Assembly: GCA_958427895.1 (NCBI GenBank)
Contig: CAUADW010000021.1
Location: 1 to 26,804, forward strand
Source: an uncultured Collinsella sp.
Lineage (GTDB): Bacteria; Actinomycetota; Coriobacteriia; Coriobacteriales; Coriobacteriaceae
DNA: 26,804 nucleotides
Direction: 5' to 3'
This document shows, piece by piece, positions 14,588 through 22,093 of the stretch (positions within the stretch are counted from its first letter, which is position 1; every line of letters starts with the position of its first letter). A program made the translations under genes and the position numbers. The notes under the pieces are model-generated. The model was given only the letters and a program-made list of their open reading frames with translations. It ran no database searches and was not told the origin of the DNA.

Positions 14588-15931
14588 TTACTCTTGAATA
14601 TCAAAGATGCTCTCTGACAAATCAAGATGCAGGAGCACTTTGGTGCCCTTGCCCGGCGCCGATTCGACGCGCGTATAAGAGTGCGGTCCATAAAAGCGAT
14701 GGATGCGCTCAGAAATATTGTGCATGGCCACGCCGGCGCCGCCGCCTTGCGGGGAACTGGCATCGGGGCGGGCGGAGCGCTCATCAAACAGCCTGGCGGC
14801 GGTGCCCTCGTCCATGCCCACGCCGTTGTCAGCCACGGCAATCAAGATTGCGTCGTCGCCGTCTTGATGGACGGTCACATCGATCCGCAGGGCGTCGTCA
14901 TCGCCCATGCCATGCCGCACGGCGTTCTCGACGATGGGCTGGATTACAAAGGCCGGGACCAACGTGTCCTCGACATCCTCGGAGACATCGAAGGTCGCCA
15001 GTACGCGGTCCTCGCCAAAGCGCGCCTTCTCAAACGTCAGGTAGCGCTTGGTCTGGGCAACCTCGCGCGAGACCGGGATAAGCGACCCCGAGTTGTCGAG
15101 CGTGGCGCGATAGAACGAGGAGAACTCGCGCAGCAGCTCGCGGGCGCGCAGCGGGTCGGTACGCGTAAACGACGCGATGGTGTTGAGCGTGTTAAACAGA
15201 AAGTGCGGATTGATCTGCGCTTGCAGGGCACGAACCTCGGCACGGGCCGTGAGCTCCTTTTGCACCTCGAGCTCGTGGATGGCGAGCTGCGTGGACAGGA
15301 TCTCGGCAAAGCCCGAGGCGAGCGCATACTGGGTACGGTCGACGGCGCGCGGGGTCTTGTAGTAGAACTTGAGCGTGCCGACGGTACGGTCGCCCACCTT
15401 GATGGGCGCGATGATACCGGCGGGAACCTGGTTGTGTGAGCCATCCGAACCCACCACGTCCACCACGCGGTTGAACGACTGCACGATGCCGTGCTCAATG
15501 ACGTAGCGCGTGGCAAGCGTGTGGATGGGCGAGTCGGGCAGTAGCTTTTCCTCGAACTCGCCCGCGCAGGCCAGCACGTTGCCCTCATCGGTGATGGCAA
15601 CGGTCATGGCACGCGTCTCGGGCAGAATACGCCGGCACACCAAAAGCGCTGATTCCTGTGTCAGGCCGCCCTTAATGTCCTCGAGCATGGCCGAGGCAAC
15701 CGAAAGCGTCTCCTCGGTGTACTGGGAGCGTACCGAATCGGGATTGAGCGTCAAATAGATAAAGATGCACAGGAAGATGCACAGTAACGCACAGGCAATC
15801 ACCGTGGCAATCGGCTCAATACCAGTCGCCAGGGCAAAGATAAAGTACGCCAACACGCAAACGGCGCAGACAACGGCGATGATGCGAAAGATTGAAATTG
15901 AATTATCGCGCTGGGCGCGGCGGTCGATCAT
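14588..15931 (-). CDS. LytS-type sensor histidine kinase (first copy)
   Basis: A 447-residue membrane sensor kinase. Two membrane helices (about 15-36 and 42-62) replace the five- or six-helix 5TM domain of classical LytS. A GAF-like sensor region follows (about 75-215), then the His-kinase domain with the phospho-acceptor H243 in QAQINPHFLFNTLN, the N box VIQPIVENAVRHG and the G box VADNGVGMDEG. It should phosphorylate the LytTR regulator encoded just downstream. The ATG at 15931 overlaps the TGA of the upstream glycosyltransferase gene (ATGA), and GGAGGGGG sits before it, so translation is coupled. It is clearly paralogous to the kinase at 20591-21982. Confidence 0.94.
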   Translation of the reverse strand: MIDRRAQRDNSISIFRIIAVVCAVCVLAYFIFALATGIEPIATVIACALLCIFLCIFIYLTLNPDSVRSQYTEETLSVASAMLEDIKGGLTQESALLVCRRILPETRAMTVAITDEGNVLACAGEFEEKLLPDSPIHTLATRYVIEHGIVQSFNRVVDVVGSDGSHNQVPAGIIAPIKVGDRTVGTLKFYYKTPRAVDRTQYALASGFAEILSTQLAIHELEVQKELTARAEVRALQAQINPHFLFNTLNTIASFTRTDPLRARELLREFSSFYRATLDNSGSLIPVSREVAQTKRYLTFEKARFGEDRVLATFDVSEDVEDTLVPAFVIQPIVENAVRHGMGDDDALRIDVTVHQDGDDAILIAVADNGVGMDEGTAARLFDERSARPDASSPQGGGAGVAMHNISERIHRFYGPHSYTRVESAPGKGTKVLLHLDLSESIFDIQE

Positions 15932-17115
15932 TCAGCCCCCTCCAGGATGCTAATCAGTTGTGCGTCGCGCCAAAGTTCGTCCATGATCTTGGGCCAGAAA
16001 CTCTGAAAACGCAGGTAGCTTGCGGCGTTTTGGCGGGCATAGGTCTTGGCCTCGTCAATACCATGACGCCAGATGCGCAGATACCCCTCGTGCTCGCGGG
16101 TAAACATGCTGCGAACCATGGCGGTCTTGCGCACGCGGTCGTCGAGCTCGCGCGAGATCCACGGACCCGGATAGGGCATGAGTGATGCGGCCGTAACCGG
16201 AATGAGCTCCTTTTGGTGCGCAGCGAACGTCAGCTTGGCCCGCTCGTAGTACCAACGGTACACGTCCTGCATAAAACGCGGCGAGCGCTTCTCGGACTCG
16301 GGCGGCAGGTGGCGCACGGTCCACTCGTTGTCGAACCACACGTCGTAGCCAAACATGCGCATGTTAAACAGGTAGTCCAGATCCTCGCCGCGGGTGATAA
16401 ACGGGTCGAAGGCCACGCGTGTAAAGGCGCGGGCGTGCAGGGCCATCAGGCCGCCGCATACGTAATTGGAGCGCGAGATGCGGGTGCCCGAGAGCGCCTT
16501 TTTCATCCAGCGATTGAACTCGATACGCTTGGTCCACCAGCGATGGCAAATGCCCGCTTTGTCCGTGGGAGCCAGCGGCGACCCGTCGCGATCGTAAAAG
16601 TATCCGCTCTTGACTAAAATCGGCAGGCCCTGACGTGTCTGTTGGCCCAGTGCATAGGTCGCACGCTTCATAAAGTCGGCATCGATGACGGTCTCGTCGT
16701 CATCCAAAAACACAACCGCGTCGTGCCCCAGCACCGCCGCGCAGGCAAGACCCATGTTGCGGATGGCGCCGTAGCCGCGCAGGCTCACGCACTCGCCCGA
16801 GCCTTTGGGCGCAATCTGTGCCACGCGGTCGGCAACACGCGAAGCCTGAGTATTGGTAACGATGGTGACCTTAAGTGTGGGATGCGCATTGACGATTTCG
16901 TGCACGCGGCGGGATACGTCGGCCGTGGCAGAAACCGGACAGACCACCAAGAGAATGATGCGCGGAATGTCGTGCACCTGTTCGAGCGAAGTCAGGCAGC
17001 GATCGAGTTCCGGGTTGGCGGCATTGAGCGACGTCGAGTGATCGTAGGTGCCGGGAGCGTTTGCTTGGGTATCATCGCCCACCCAATATGATGGGATCAC
17101 AACCGTGGCGTTCAT
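15928..17115 (-). CDS. Family 2-like glycosyltransferase
   Basis: A 395-residue GT-A-fold glycosyltransferase. It opens with ATVVIPSYW, has the nucleotide-sugar/metal motif AVVFLDDDET near 145-150, and later GGLMALHARAF and the acidic acceptor-side motif ITRGEDLDYLFNMRMFGYDVWFD. It has no membrane helix, so it is cytoplasmic or peripheral. The sugar and acceptor cannot be told. AAGGAGG about eight bases before the ATG at 17115 fixes the start; an in-frame start 15 codons upstream overlaps the ribosome binding site. Its stop overlaps the start of a LytS-type kinase, so it is the first gene of a coupled operon. A terminator-like hairpin lies only 22 bases before the start codon. Confidence 0.88.
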   Translation of the reverse strand: MNATVVIPSYWVGDDTQANAPGTYDHSTSLNAANPELDRCLTSLEQVHDIPRIILLVVCPVSATADVSRRVHEIVNAHPTLKVTIVTNTQASRVADRVAQIAPKGSGECVSLRGYGAIRNMGLACAAVLGHDAVVFLDDDETVIDADFMKRATYALGQQTRQGLPILVKSGYFYDRDGSPLAPTDKAGICHRWWTKRIEFNRWMKKALSGTRISRSNYVCGGLMALHARAFTRVAFDPFITRGEDLDYLFNMRMFGYDVWFDNEWTVRHLPPESEKRSPRFMQDVYRWYYERAKLTFAAHQKELIPVTAASLMPYPGPWISRELDDRVRKTAMVRSMFTREHEGYLRIWRHGIDEAKTYARQNAASYLRFQSFWPKIMDELWRDAQLISILEGAE

Positions 17116-17137
17116 GCCTTTACCCTCCTTGCAACAC

Positions 17138-17172
17138 AAAAACGGGGCGCCGCCAAACACAGGCGACGCCCC
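17138..17172 (-). terminator. Strong terminator or attenuator before the glycosyltransferase gene
   Basis: On the minus strand GGGGCGTCGCC (17172-17162) and GGCGGCGCCCC (17154-17144) form an 11-bp stem with one mismatch and a 7-base loop, followed by GTTTTTG. It lies about 125 bases after the MFS gene's stop codon and 22 bases before the glycosyltransferase ATG. A -10-like TATGAT lies at 17195-17190, upstream of the hairpin. Confidence 0.8.
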
Positions 17173-17297
17173 GCGACCTAGCTGGTTCCATCATACCCAC
17201 TTGGGCTAAACATTGTTCGGAAGTCAGAATGATTTATGCGGCTACTTCCAAAAGAGTGCTGCAGATAGGCACAATTGCCGTACTGAGCCCGGTTGCC

Positions 17298-18548
17298 TTA
17301 CGCCGCCGCCTGAGCCGTGCGGGACAGACGGACCAGCAGCGCAAAGCCAAGCACCAGCAGCACGCCGATGGAAAGGACACCCAGCGACGGGTTGCCGGTC
17401 AGCGAGGTGACGACCGACACCAGGAAGGTGCCCATCACGCTTGCGTAGCGGCCAAAGATATCAAAGAAGCCGTAGTACTCGTTGGACTTTTCCTTGGGGA
17501 TGATGCGGCCAAAATAGCTGCGGCTGAGCGCCTGAACGCCACCCTGGAACAAGCCGACCAAAATGGCGAGCACCCAGAACTCAAAGGCAGTCTTTAAGAA
17601 AAACGCGGCAAAGAGCACGATGCCCATGTAGGCGGCGACGGCCACCATGATCATGTTGAGCGTGCCCACGCGGCCGGCGAGCTTGCCGTAGATGATGGCG
17701 GACGGGAAAGCGACGAACTGCGTAACGAGCAGTGCCAGCACCAGCTGGGTCGAATCGATACCCAAAGCCGAGCCGTAGCTAGTTGCCATGGAGATGACCG
17801 TATGGACACCATCGATGTAGAAGAAGAACGCGATCATGTAGACCAGCACGGGCTTGTTGTGGGCGATCTCGCGCATGGTATGCCCGACCTCGGAGAACAC
17901 GCCGCCCACGATGTGGCCGAGAGTATCCTGGGGACCGCGCTCGCGACCGTACTTTTGCTTATAGGTGCGAATGAGCGGCAGGGTAAAGATGAGCCACCAG
18001 GCACCGGTGATGACAAACGACAGACGCGTTGCCAGCACGGTGGGGACGCCAAGAGCGGGGCCACCCATGATAAGCGCCAGGCAGATGATGAACGGCACGG
18101 TAGAACCGATGTAGCCCCAGGCATAGCCCGAGCTGGACACGGCGTCCATGCGCTCGTCGGTGGTAATGTCGGGCAGCATGGCGTCGTAGAATGTCATAGA
18201 AGAGTTAAGGCCGATAGTGCACAGCACGTACGCGGTCAAAAATGCCATGGCGGACATGGGGATAGCCTGCGCCAGGCAAAGAACCAGGCCCGTGAGGAAG
18301 AAGCCCAAGAAGAACTTGATCTTGTTGCCGGCGTAATCGGCAAGCGCGCCCAGAATGGGCATGAGCATGGCAATGACCAGCGAGGCGATCGTCTGCGCGT
18401 TGCCCCAAGCGACCACCAGGTCTGCCGAGGAAGCACCGGTATTGATGGCGTTAAAGTAGATGGGCACCACCGAGGTATTGAGCAGCACGAGGGCCGAGTT
18501 GCCCACATCGTACATAACCCAGTTACGCTCGAGCTTGGTGTATTTCAT
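17298..18548 (-). CDS. UMF1/Atg22-like MFS transporter
   Basis: A 416-residue major facilitator with about 12 membrane helices. Hallmarks of the UMF1 (vacuole effluxer Atg22-like) group are visible: NWVMYDVGNSAL at the N-terminus, TFYDAMLPDITTDERMDAVSSSGYAWGYIGS near 115-150, and the C-terminal half's QALSRSYFGRIIPKEKSNEYYGFFDIFGRYASVMG. Eukaryotic Atg22 exports amino acids from the vacuole; the bacterial substrate is not established. AAGGGG before the ATG at 18548 supports the start. Upstream is a palindromic element separating it from the phospholipase C-like gene, and downstream is a strong terminator, so it may be transcribed alone. Confidence 0.92.
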   Translation of the reverse strand: MKYTKLERNWVMYDVGNSALVLLNTSVVPIYFNAINTGASSADLVVAWGNAQTIASLVIAMLMPILGALADYAGNKIKFFLGFFLTGLVLCLAQAIPMSAMAFLTAYVLCTIGLNSSMTFYDAMLPDITTDERMDAVSSSGYAWGYIGSTVPFIICLALIMGGPALGVPTVLATRLSFVITGAWWLIFTLPLIRTYKQKYGRERGPQDTLGHIVGGVFSEVGHTMREIAHNKPVLVYMIAFFFYIDGVHTVISMATSYGSALGIDSTQLVLALLVTQFVAFPSAIIYGKLAGRVGTLNMIMVAVAAYMGIVLFAAFFLKTAFEFWVLAILVGLFQGGVQALSRSYFGRIIPKEKSNEYYGFFDIFGRYASVMGTFLVSVVTSLTGNPSLGVLSIGVLLVLGFALLVRLSRTAQAAA

Positions 18549-18686
18549 GGACAGGGCCCCTTCGTATCCGCCCGATATGCAGTTAGTTCATCGTACCCCA
18601 ATTGTCCAGAAGCACCGGTAAGGATTCGGCAAAGGGACAGGAGCGGTCATACGGACACGCAGGGCGAAACGCCATCCCATCAACGC

Positions 18687-18753
18687 AGTTGCGGTGAAAT
18701 AGTTCCCGCTTAGCCCTCCGGGGGCTTCATTCAGGAACTATTCCACCGCAACT
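18687..18753. repeat. 67-bp palindromic element upstream of the MFS gene
   Basis: The 20-base arms at 18687-18706 and 18734-18753 are inverted copies with one mismatch (core GCGGTGAAATAGTTCC). An inner stem AGCCC/GGGCT lies at 18712-18726. No T run follows on either strand. The core is similar to the palindrome at 10234-10323. The rest of 18549-18781 shows no gene. Confidence 0.75.
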
Positions 18754-18781
18754 TATTGGAGAGTATGGGCGAGGCAGCTTG

Positions 18782-19726
18782 CTACTCCTCGCGGTCGAAC
18801 TCTTCGTCGGCGCCGAGCACGCGACCGCTGTAATTGACGTGGTTGGTCACGGCTTCCATATCGCCGGTCTCGATAAAGCGGGCGACGGTGAGCTCGTAAT
18901 CGAGCAGCGCGCGGTCGAAGACCTCGGGGAAGCTCTCGGTCGAGACTTCATCGGTAAAGGGGTTCTTCCATGCCAAGTGGCCCAGGTTGCCGGTACGCTC
19001 GGGCAGCTCGGTCGTCACGCGGTGCGCAAGGCCGTCGAGCAGCGAATAATCGTGCACCAAGCCCTCGAGCAGGGCAATCGCGCGCGTCTTGGCCGAACCG
19101 GCGGGCTCGATAGTGCGGTAGAGCATCTGCATGTCCGAGACGGCGCCAGCGTACTCCCCCGCCGGGATGTCGATACCGTACACGCGCCCGGCGACGTAGC
19201 TCATCAGCACGCCGGCAACGCGATTGATGCGGTCGGTGGTGACGATCTCGCCCGCCGGAGGATAATCCTCGACCGTGGCCCCGTCACGTTTGAGCTGCAG
19301 CATCAGCACGTCCAGGTCGCTTTCGAGCACGGCGTGAACTTGGCTGCCCGAAGCCTCGAGCTCGGGGTCGGACTCGACAATGCCAAACTGCTGCTCGTAG
19401 ACAAAGGGGTGGGCATTGCGGTCGAGCACATAGTGCGACAACAGGCCCAGCGCAAAGGCGCGACCCAGATTGGCATCGCGCGGCTGCAGGCGCGACACGC
19501 CGTCGCGCAGGCACGAGAACTGGCGCGACATGCGCGAGCGGTGCATGACCTGAGCAAGCGACATGCAGTCGGAGATGCGCGGCGTGAGCATGTGGAAGAA
19601 AAACGGGTCGGGGCCCTGGTTGCCCAGGATAAAGGCGATGCGCTCCTCATCGGACGTGATAACGCCCTGCGGAAGACGGTCGATGCTTTCCTCGCCAAAC
19701 AGATGATGCGTAATGAGCGCGGGCAT
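18782..19726 (-). CDS. Zinc-dependent phospholipase C-like protein
   Basis: A 314-residue protein of the bacterial zinc-dependent phospholipase C/S1-P1 nuclease-like fold as used in Firmicutes and Actinobacteria. Metal-site-like motifs: ITHHLFGEES at the N-terminus, ILGNQGPDPFFFH near 33-45, and LGLLSHYVLDRNAHPFVYEQ near 93-112. There is no signal peptide, unlike secreted phospholipases such as the clostridial alpha toxin, so a cytoplasmic role on an unknown phosphoester or lipid is more likely than toxin activity. GAAAGGA upstream of the ATG at 19726 supports the start. It lies 91 bases downstream of the second LytTR regulator gene and may have its own promoter. Confidence 0.85.
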   Translation of the reverse strand: MPALITHHLFGEESIDRLPQGVITSDEERIAFILGNQGPDPFFFHMLTPRISDCMSLAQVMHRSRMSRQFSCLRDGVSRLQPRDANLGRAFALGLLSHYVLDRNAHPFVYEQQFGIVESDPELEASGSQVHAVLESDLDVLMLQLKRDGATVEDYPPAGEIVTTDRINRVAGVLMSYVAGRVYGIDIPAGEYAGAVSDMQMLYRTIEPAGSAKTRAIALLEGLVHDYSLLDGLAHRVTTELPERTGNLGHLAWKNPFTDEVSTESFPEVFDRALLDYELTVARFIETGDMEAVTNHVNYSGRVLGADEEFDREE

Positions 19727-19758
19727 AATAATCCTTTCGATTTCATTCGATGCAATCC

Positions 19759-19785
19759 ATTATGCCCACCGTACAGTCATGCCAA
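19759..19785 (-). promoter_or_regulatory. Candidate promoter of the phospholipase C-like gene
   Basis: On the minus strand TTGGCA (19785-19780) and CATAAT (19764-19759) are 15 bases apart, a short spacer. Shifting the -35 one base to TTTGGC gives 16. It lies about 35 bases before the ATG. No terminator is seen between the regulator gene and this point, so read-through is also possible. Confidence 0.35.
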
Positions 19786-19817
19786 ACCTGTAACGGCAAA
19801 CGATGGCGCACCGACCC

Positions 19818-20552
19818 TTACGCAAGCCCCAAGTGCGATTTGACCTCGGCAGCGCGACGGCGGGACACGGGCACCGTCGAGGTTACGCGATCGAGCCTGA
19901 GCTCCATCAGGCCCGTGGAGCCGATCTCGACATTATGTACGTCTTCCAAATTAACCAGATAGCTGCGGTGGACGCGGATAAAGCCCTCGGAGGCCAGGCG
20001 ACGCTCGAGCGAGGAAATCGACTCATTGATCAGGTACGTCCCCTCGGCGCAGACGGCGTTGCAAAAATCGGCGCGCGCCTCAAAGTAGCAGACATCCGCC
20101 ACGGGAATGAACACCTTTTTGCCCCCGCGATCCACCGTCAGGCGCAAAGGCTGGCGCGGAGCATGGACGACACGGCGAGCGCCCAGGGCAGTCTCGATCT
20201 TGTCAAGCGCCTTTGACAAGCGGGCATCCTCGACCGGCTTGACGATGTAATCGACAGCATCGAGGTTATAGGCATCGGCCGCATACTCGGCAAATGCCGT
20301 CACAAACACCACAACCGGCGGCGTCTTTAGGTTCTGCAGCGTCTCGGCAAGCTCAATTCCCGAGCGACCGGGCATGGTAATGTCTAAAAACAGCACGTCG
20401 GGCTTGTTCGACAGAATCGACTCCACGGCTTCGGTGACATTGCCCGCCTCGGCAATCTGACCTACACGCGTATCCTTTTCCAACAGATAGCGTAGCTCAG
20501 CCCTAATGGGAGGCTCGTCATCAACCACCAGGATGTTCCAGCCTTCGGACAT
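19818..20552 (-). CDS. LytTR-family response regulator (second copy)
   Basis: A 244-residue regulator with the same plan as the one at 13799-14515. The receiver domain has D11-D12, phospho-acceptor D57 (VLFLDITMPG), T86 and K105 (DYIVKP). The LytTR DNA-binding domain contains KKVFIPVADVCYFEARADF and FIRVHRSYLVNL. All phosphorylation residues are present. GAGGGGAAG upstream of the ATG at 20552 gives the start. It follows its kinase gene by 38 bases, the normal order for a LytS/LytR pair. The next gene downstream encodes the phospholipase C-like protein, a possible but unproven target. Confidence 0.95.
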   Translation of the reverse strand: MSEGWNILVVDDEPPIRAELRYLLEKDTRVGQIAEAGNVTEAVESILSNKPDVLFLDITMPGRSGIELAETLQNLKTPPVVVFVTAFAEYAADAYNLDAVDYIVKPVEDARLSKALDKIETALGARRVVHAPRQPLRLTVDRGGKKVFIPVADVCYFEARADFCNAVCAEGTYLINESISSLERRLASEGFIRVHRSYLVNLEDVHNVEIGSTGLMELRLDRVTSTVPVSRRRAAEVKSHLGLA

Positions 20553-20590
20553 ATGCGCTTCCCCTCTTTTTCTCTCAATCCAACCGCGTG

Positions 20591-21982
20591 CTACACCGTT
20601 AGCGGCGCCGGCTCATGCGGCTCGCCGTTCAACTCAACGATGACCTGTGTTCCCACGCCCTCCTGGGACTTCACGCGCATGCCAGAATCTTCTCCGTAAA
20701 AGAAATGGATGCGCTGAAGCACGTTGAAGAGCGCCAGGCCGCAACCTCGCTTGACGGAGCCGTCGGCGGTAATGCTCTCGGGCTCCTCTCGGCGATGCTG
20801 CTCAAACAGATGCGCGCAGACTTCTTCGCTCATCCCGATGCCGTCATCTTCGACGATGATCTCCAAGCCGTCATCGGTCTCGAAAGCCCTAACACGAATA
20901 GAAAGCGGCTCGATCTCGCGCTGCGCATGCTTGATGCAGTTTTCGAGCAGCGGCTGCAAGATAAACGGCGGTACCAGGCTGTCGCGCACCTCAAAGTCGA
21001 TGTCGACCGAAACGCGCAGACGGCCGTCGCCATACCGGGCCTGCATAAGATTGATATAACGAGTGCCCTGTTCCACCTCGTGCTCGAGCGTGGTGAGCGT
21101 ATCGGAATCAGAAAGCGTCTGACGATAGTAGTTGGAAAAGTCGATCAGCAACGATCGCGCCTTGTCGGGCTCGGTTCGAACGAGCGACACGATCGTGCTA
21201 ATGGTATTGAACAGAAAATGCGGGTCGACCTGCGACTGCAGGGCACGAAGTTCAACGCGGGCTGTGAGCTCGTCCTGGCGCTCGAGCTCAAAGCTGGCGA
21301 GCTGCGTGGAAATGAGATCGGCAAAGCCCGAGGCAAGGGCCGTCTGGCGCATATCAATGCTGCTCAGGCGGGGGTAATACAGCTCGAGTGTGCCCACGCA
21401 ATGCCCGCGCACGGTAAGCGGCGCGACAATGCCGGCGCGCAGGCGGGGAAAATAACCGCCCGTCTCATTGGAGGTGTCACGCGAAAACACGCTCTGCTCG
21501 CCCGTCTCAATCACACTGAGCGTAGTCTTGAGCACGACCGGGGTGCCGGCAGGGCACTTTGCCGAGTCCTCGCCCCAGCTTGCCAACACCTGTTTGCCAT
21601 CGGTAAAGCAGATGGCAGAGGCGATGGTCTCGGACAGGATGATTTTAGAGGCGCCCAGGGCCGCTTCGGGCGTAAGGCCGCGCGACGTGTAGGCGAATAT
21701 TTTTGATGCGATGGCGAGCGTACGGTCGGTTGCGCTCGATGTGAGGTCGTCGGGGACCACAAAGACATACGAGAAAAAGAAGCACAGCATGACCATGCCG
21801 GCAATAACGACAACGCCCGGAACGGGATTGGGGTTATCGGTTAAATCCCAGATAAGCAGCAGGATAAGCGCCGGAACGACAACGCCGAGCAGGATGGCCT
21901 GGACCACATGCTGTGCCGTGCGAAAGACCTTGGTAGAGTTGTAGCTCTTGCCCAGAATCAACCTGTTTAAATCCACCGTCAT
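20591..21982 (-). CDS. LytS-type sensor histidine kinase (second copy)
   Basis: A 463-residue kinase. Two membrane helices (about 26-46 and 57-77), a GAF-like region (about 85-225), phospho-acceptor H255 in QSQVDPHFLFNT, the N box ILQPLLENCIKHA, and the G boxes VEDDGIGMSEE and RGCGLALFNVLQR. It has the same domain plan as the kinase at 14588-15931, with shared segments such as LASGFA-x-x-(I/L)STQLA, so the two systems are paralogues. The start is uncertain: AAAAGGGG abuts the ATG at 21982 with no spacer, while a GTG two codons later (21976) has the site at a normal six-base distance. A terminator of the amidohydrolase gene ends about 25 bases before the start. Confidence 0.93.
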   Translation of the reverse strand: MTVDLNRLILGKSYNSTKVFRTAQHVVQAILLGVVVPALILLLIWDLTDNPNPVPGVVVIAGMVMLCFFFSYVFVVPDDLTSSATDRTLAIASKIFAYTSRGLTPEAALGASKIILSETIASAICFTDGKQVLASWGEDSAKCPAGTPVVLKTTLSVIETGEQSVFSRDTSNETGGYFPRLRAGIVAPLTVRGHCVGTLELYYPRLSSIDMRQTALASGFADLISTQLASFELERQDELTARVELRALQSQVDPHFLFNTISTIVSLVRTEPDKARSLLIDFSNYYRQTLSDSDTLTTLEHEVEQGTRYINLMQARYGDGRLRVSVDIDFEVRDSLVPPFILQPLLENCIKHAQREIEPLSIRVRAFETDDGLEIIVEDDGIGMSEEVCAHLFEQHRREEPESITADGSVKRGCGLALFNVLQRIHFFYGEDSGMRVKSQEGVGTQVIVELNGEPHEPAPLTV

Positions 21983-22007
21983 CCCCTTTTATCTACCGCA
22001 CCCATAG

Positions 22008-22035
22008 CAATAAAGAGGGCCGCAAGCGACCCTCT
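22008..22035 (-). terminator. Terminator after the amidohydrolase gene
   Basis: On the minus strand AGAGGGTCGC (22035-22026) and GCGGCCCTCT (22023-22014) form a 10-bp stem with one wobble and a 2-base loop, or a shorter stem with a larger loop, followed by TTATT. It lies about 60 bases past the amidohydrolase stop and 25 bases before the second LytS gene. Confidence 0.75.
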
Positions 22036-22037
22036 CC

Positions 22038-22052
22038 ATTGCATTATGCAAT
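22038..22052. promoter_or_regulatory. 15-bp perfect palindrome before the second LytS gene
   Basis: ATTGCAT-T-ATGCAAT is a perfect 7-1-7 inverted repeat between the amidohydrolase stop and its terminator. The minus strand contains CATAAT, a possible -10. It could be a protein-binding site for the second LytS/LytTR operon, or chance. Confidence 0.35.
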
Positions 22053-22093
22053 CAAAAACTGTGTTTTACATCCAGTCATCGACAAACGGTATC

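Noticed and set aside
18782..19726. A secreted alpha-toxin-like phospholipase
   Set aside because: There is no signal peptide, and the N-terminus starts directly with the metal-site-like ITHH segment, so a secreted toxin role is not supported.
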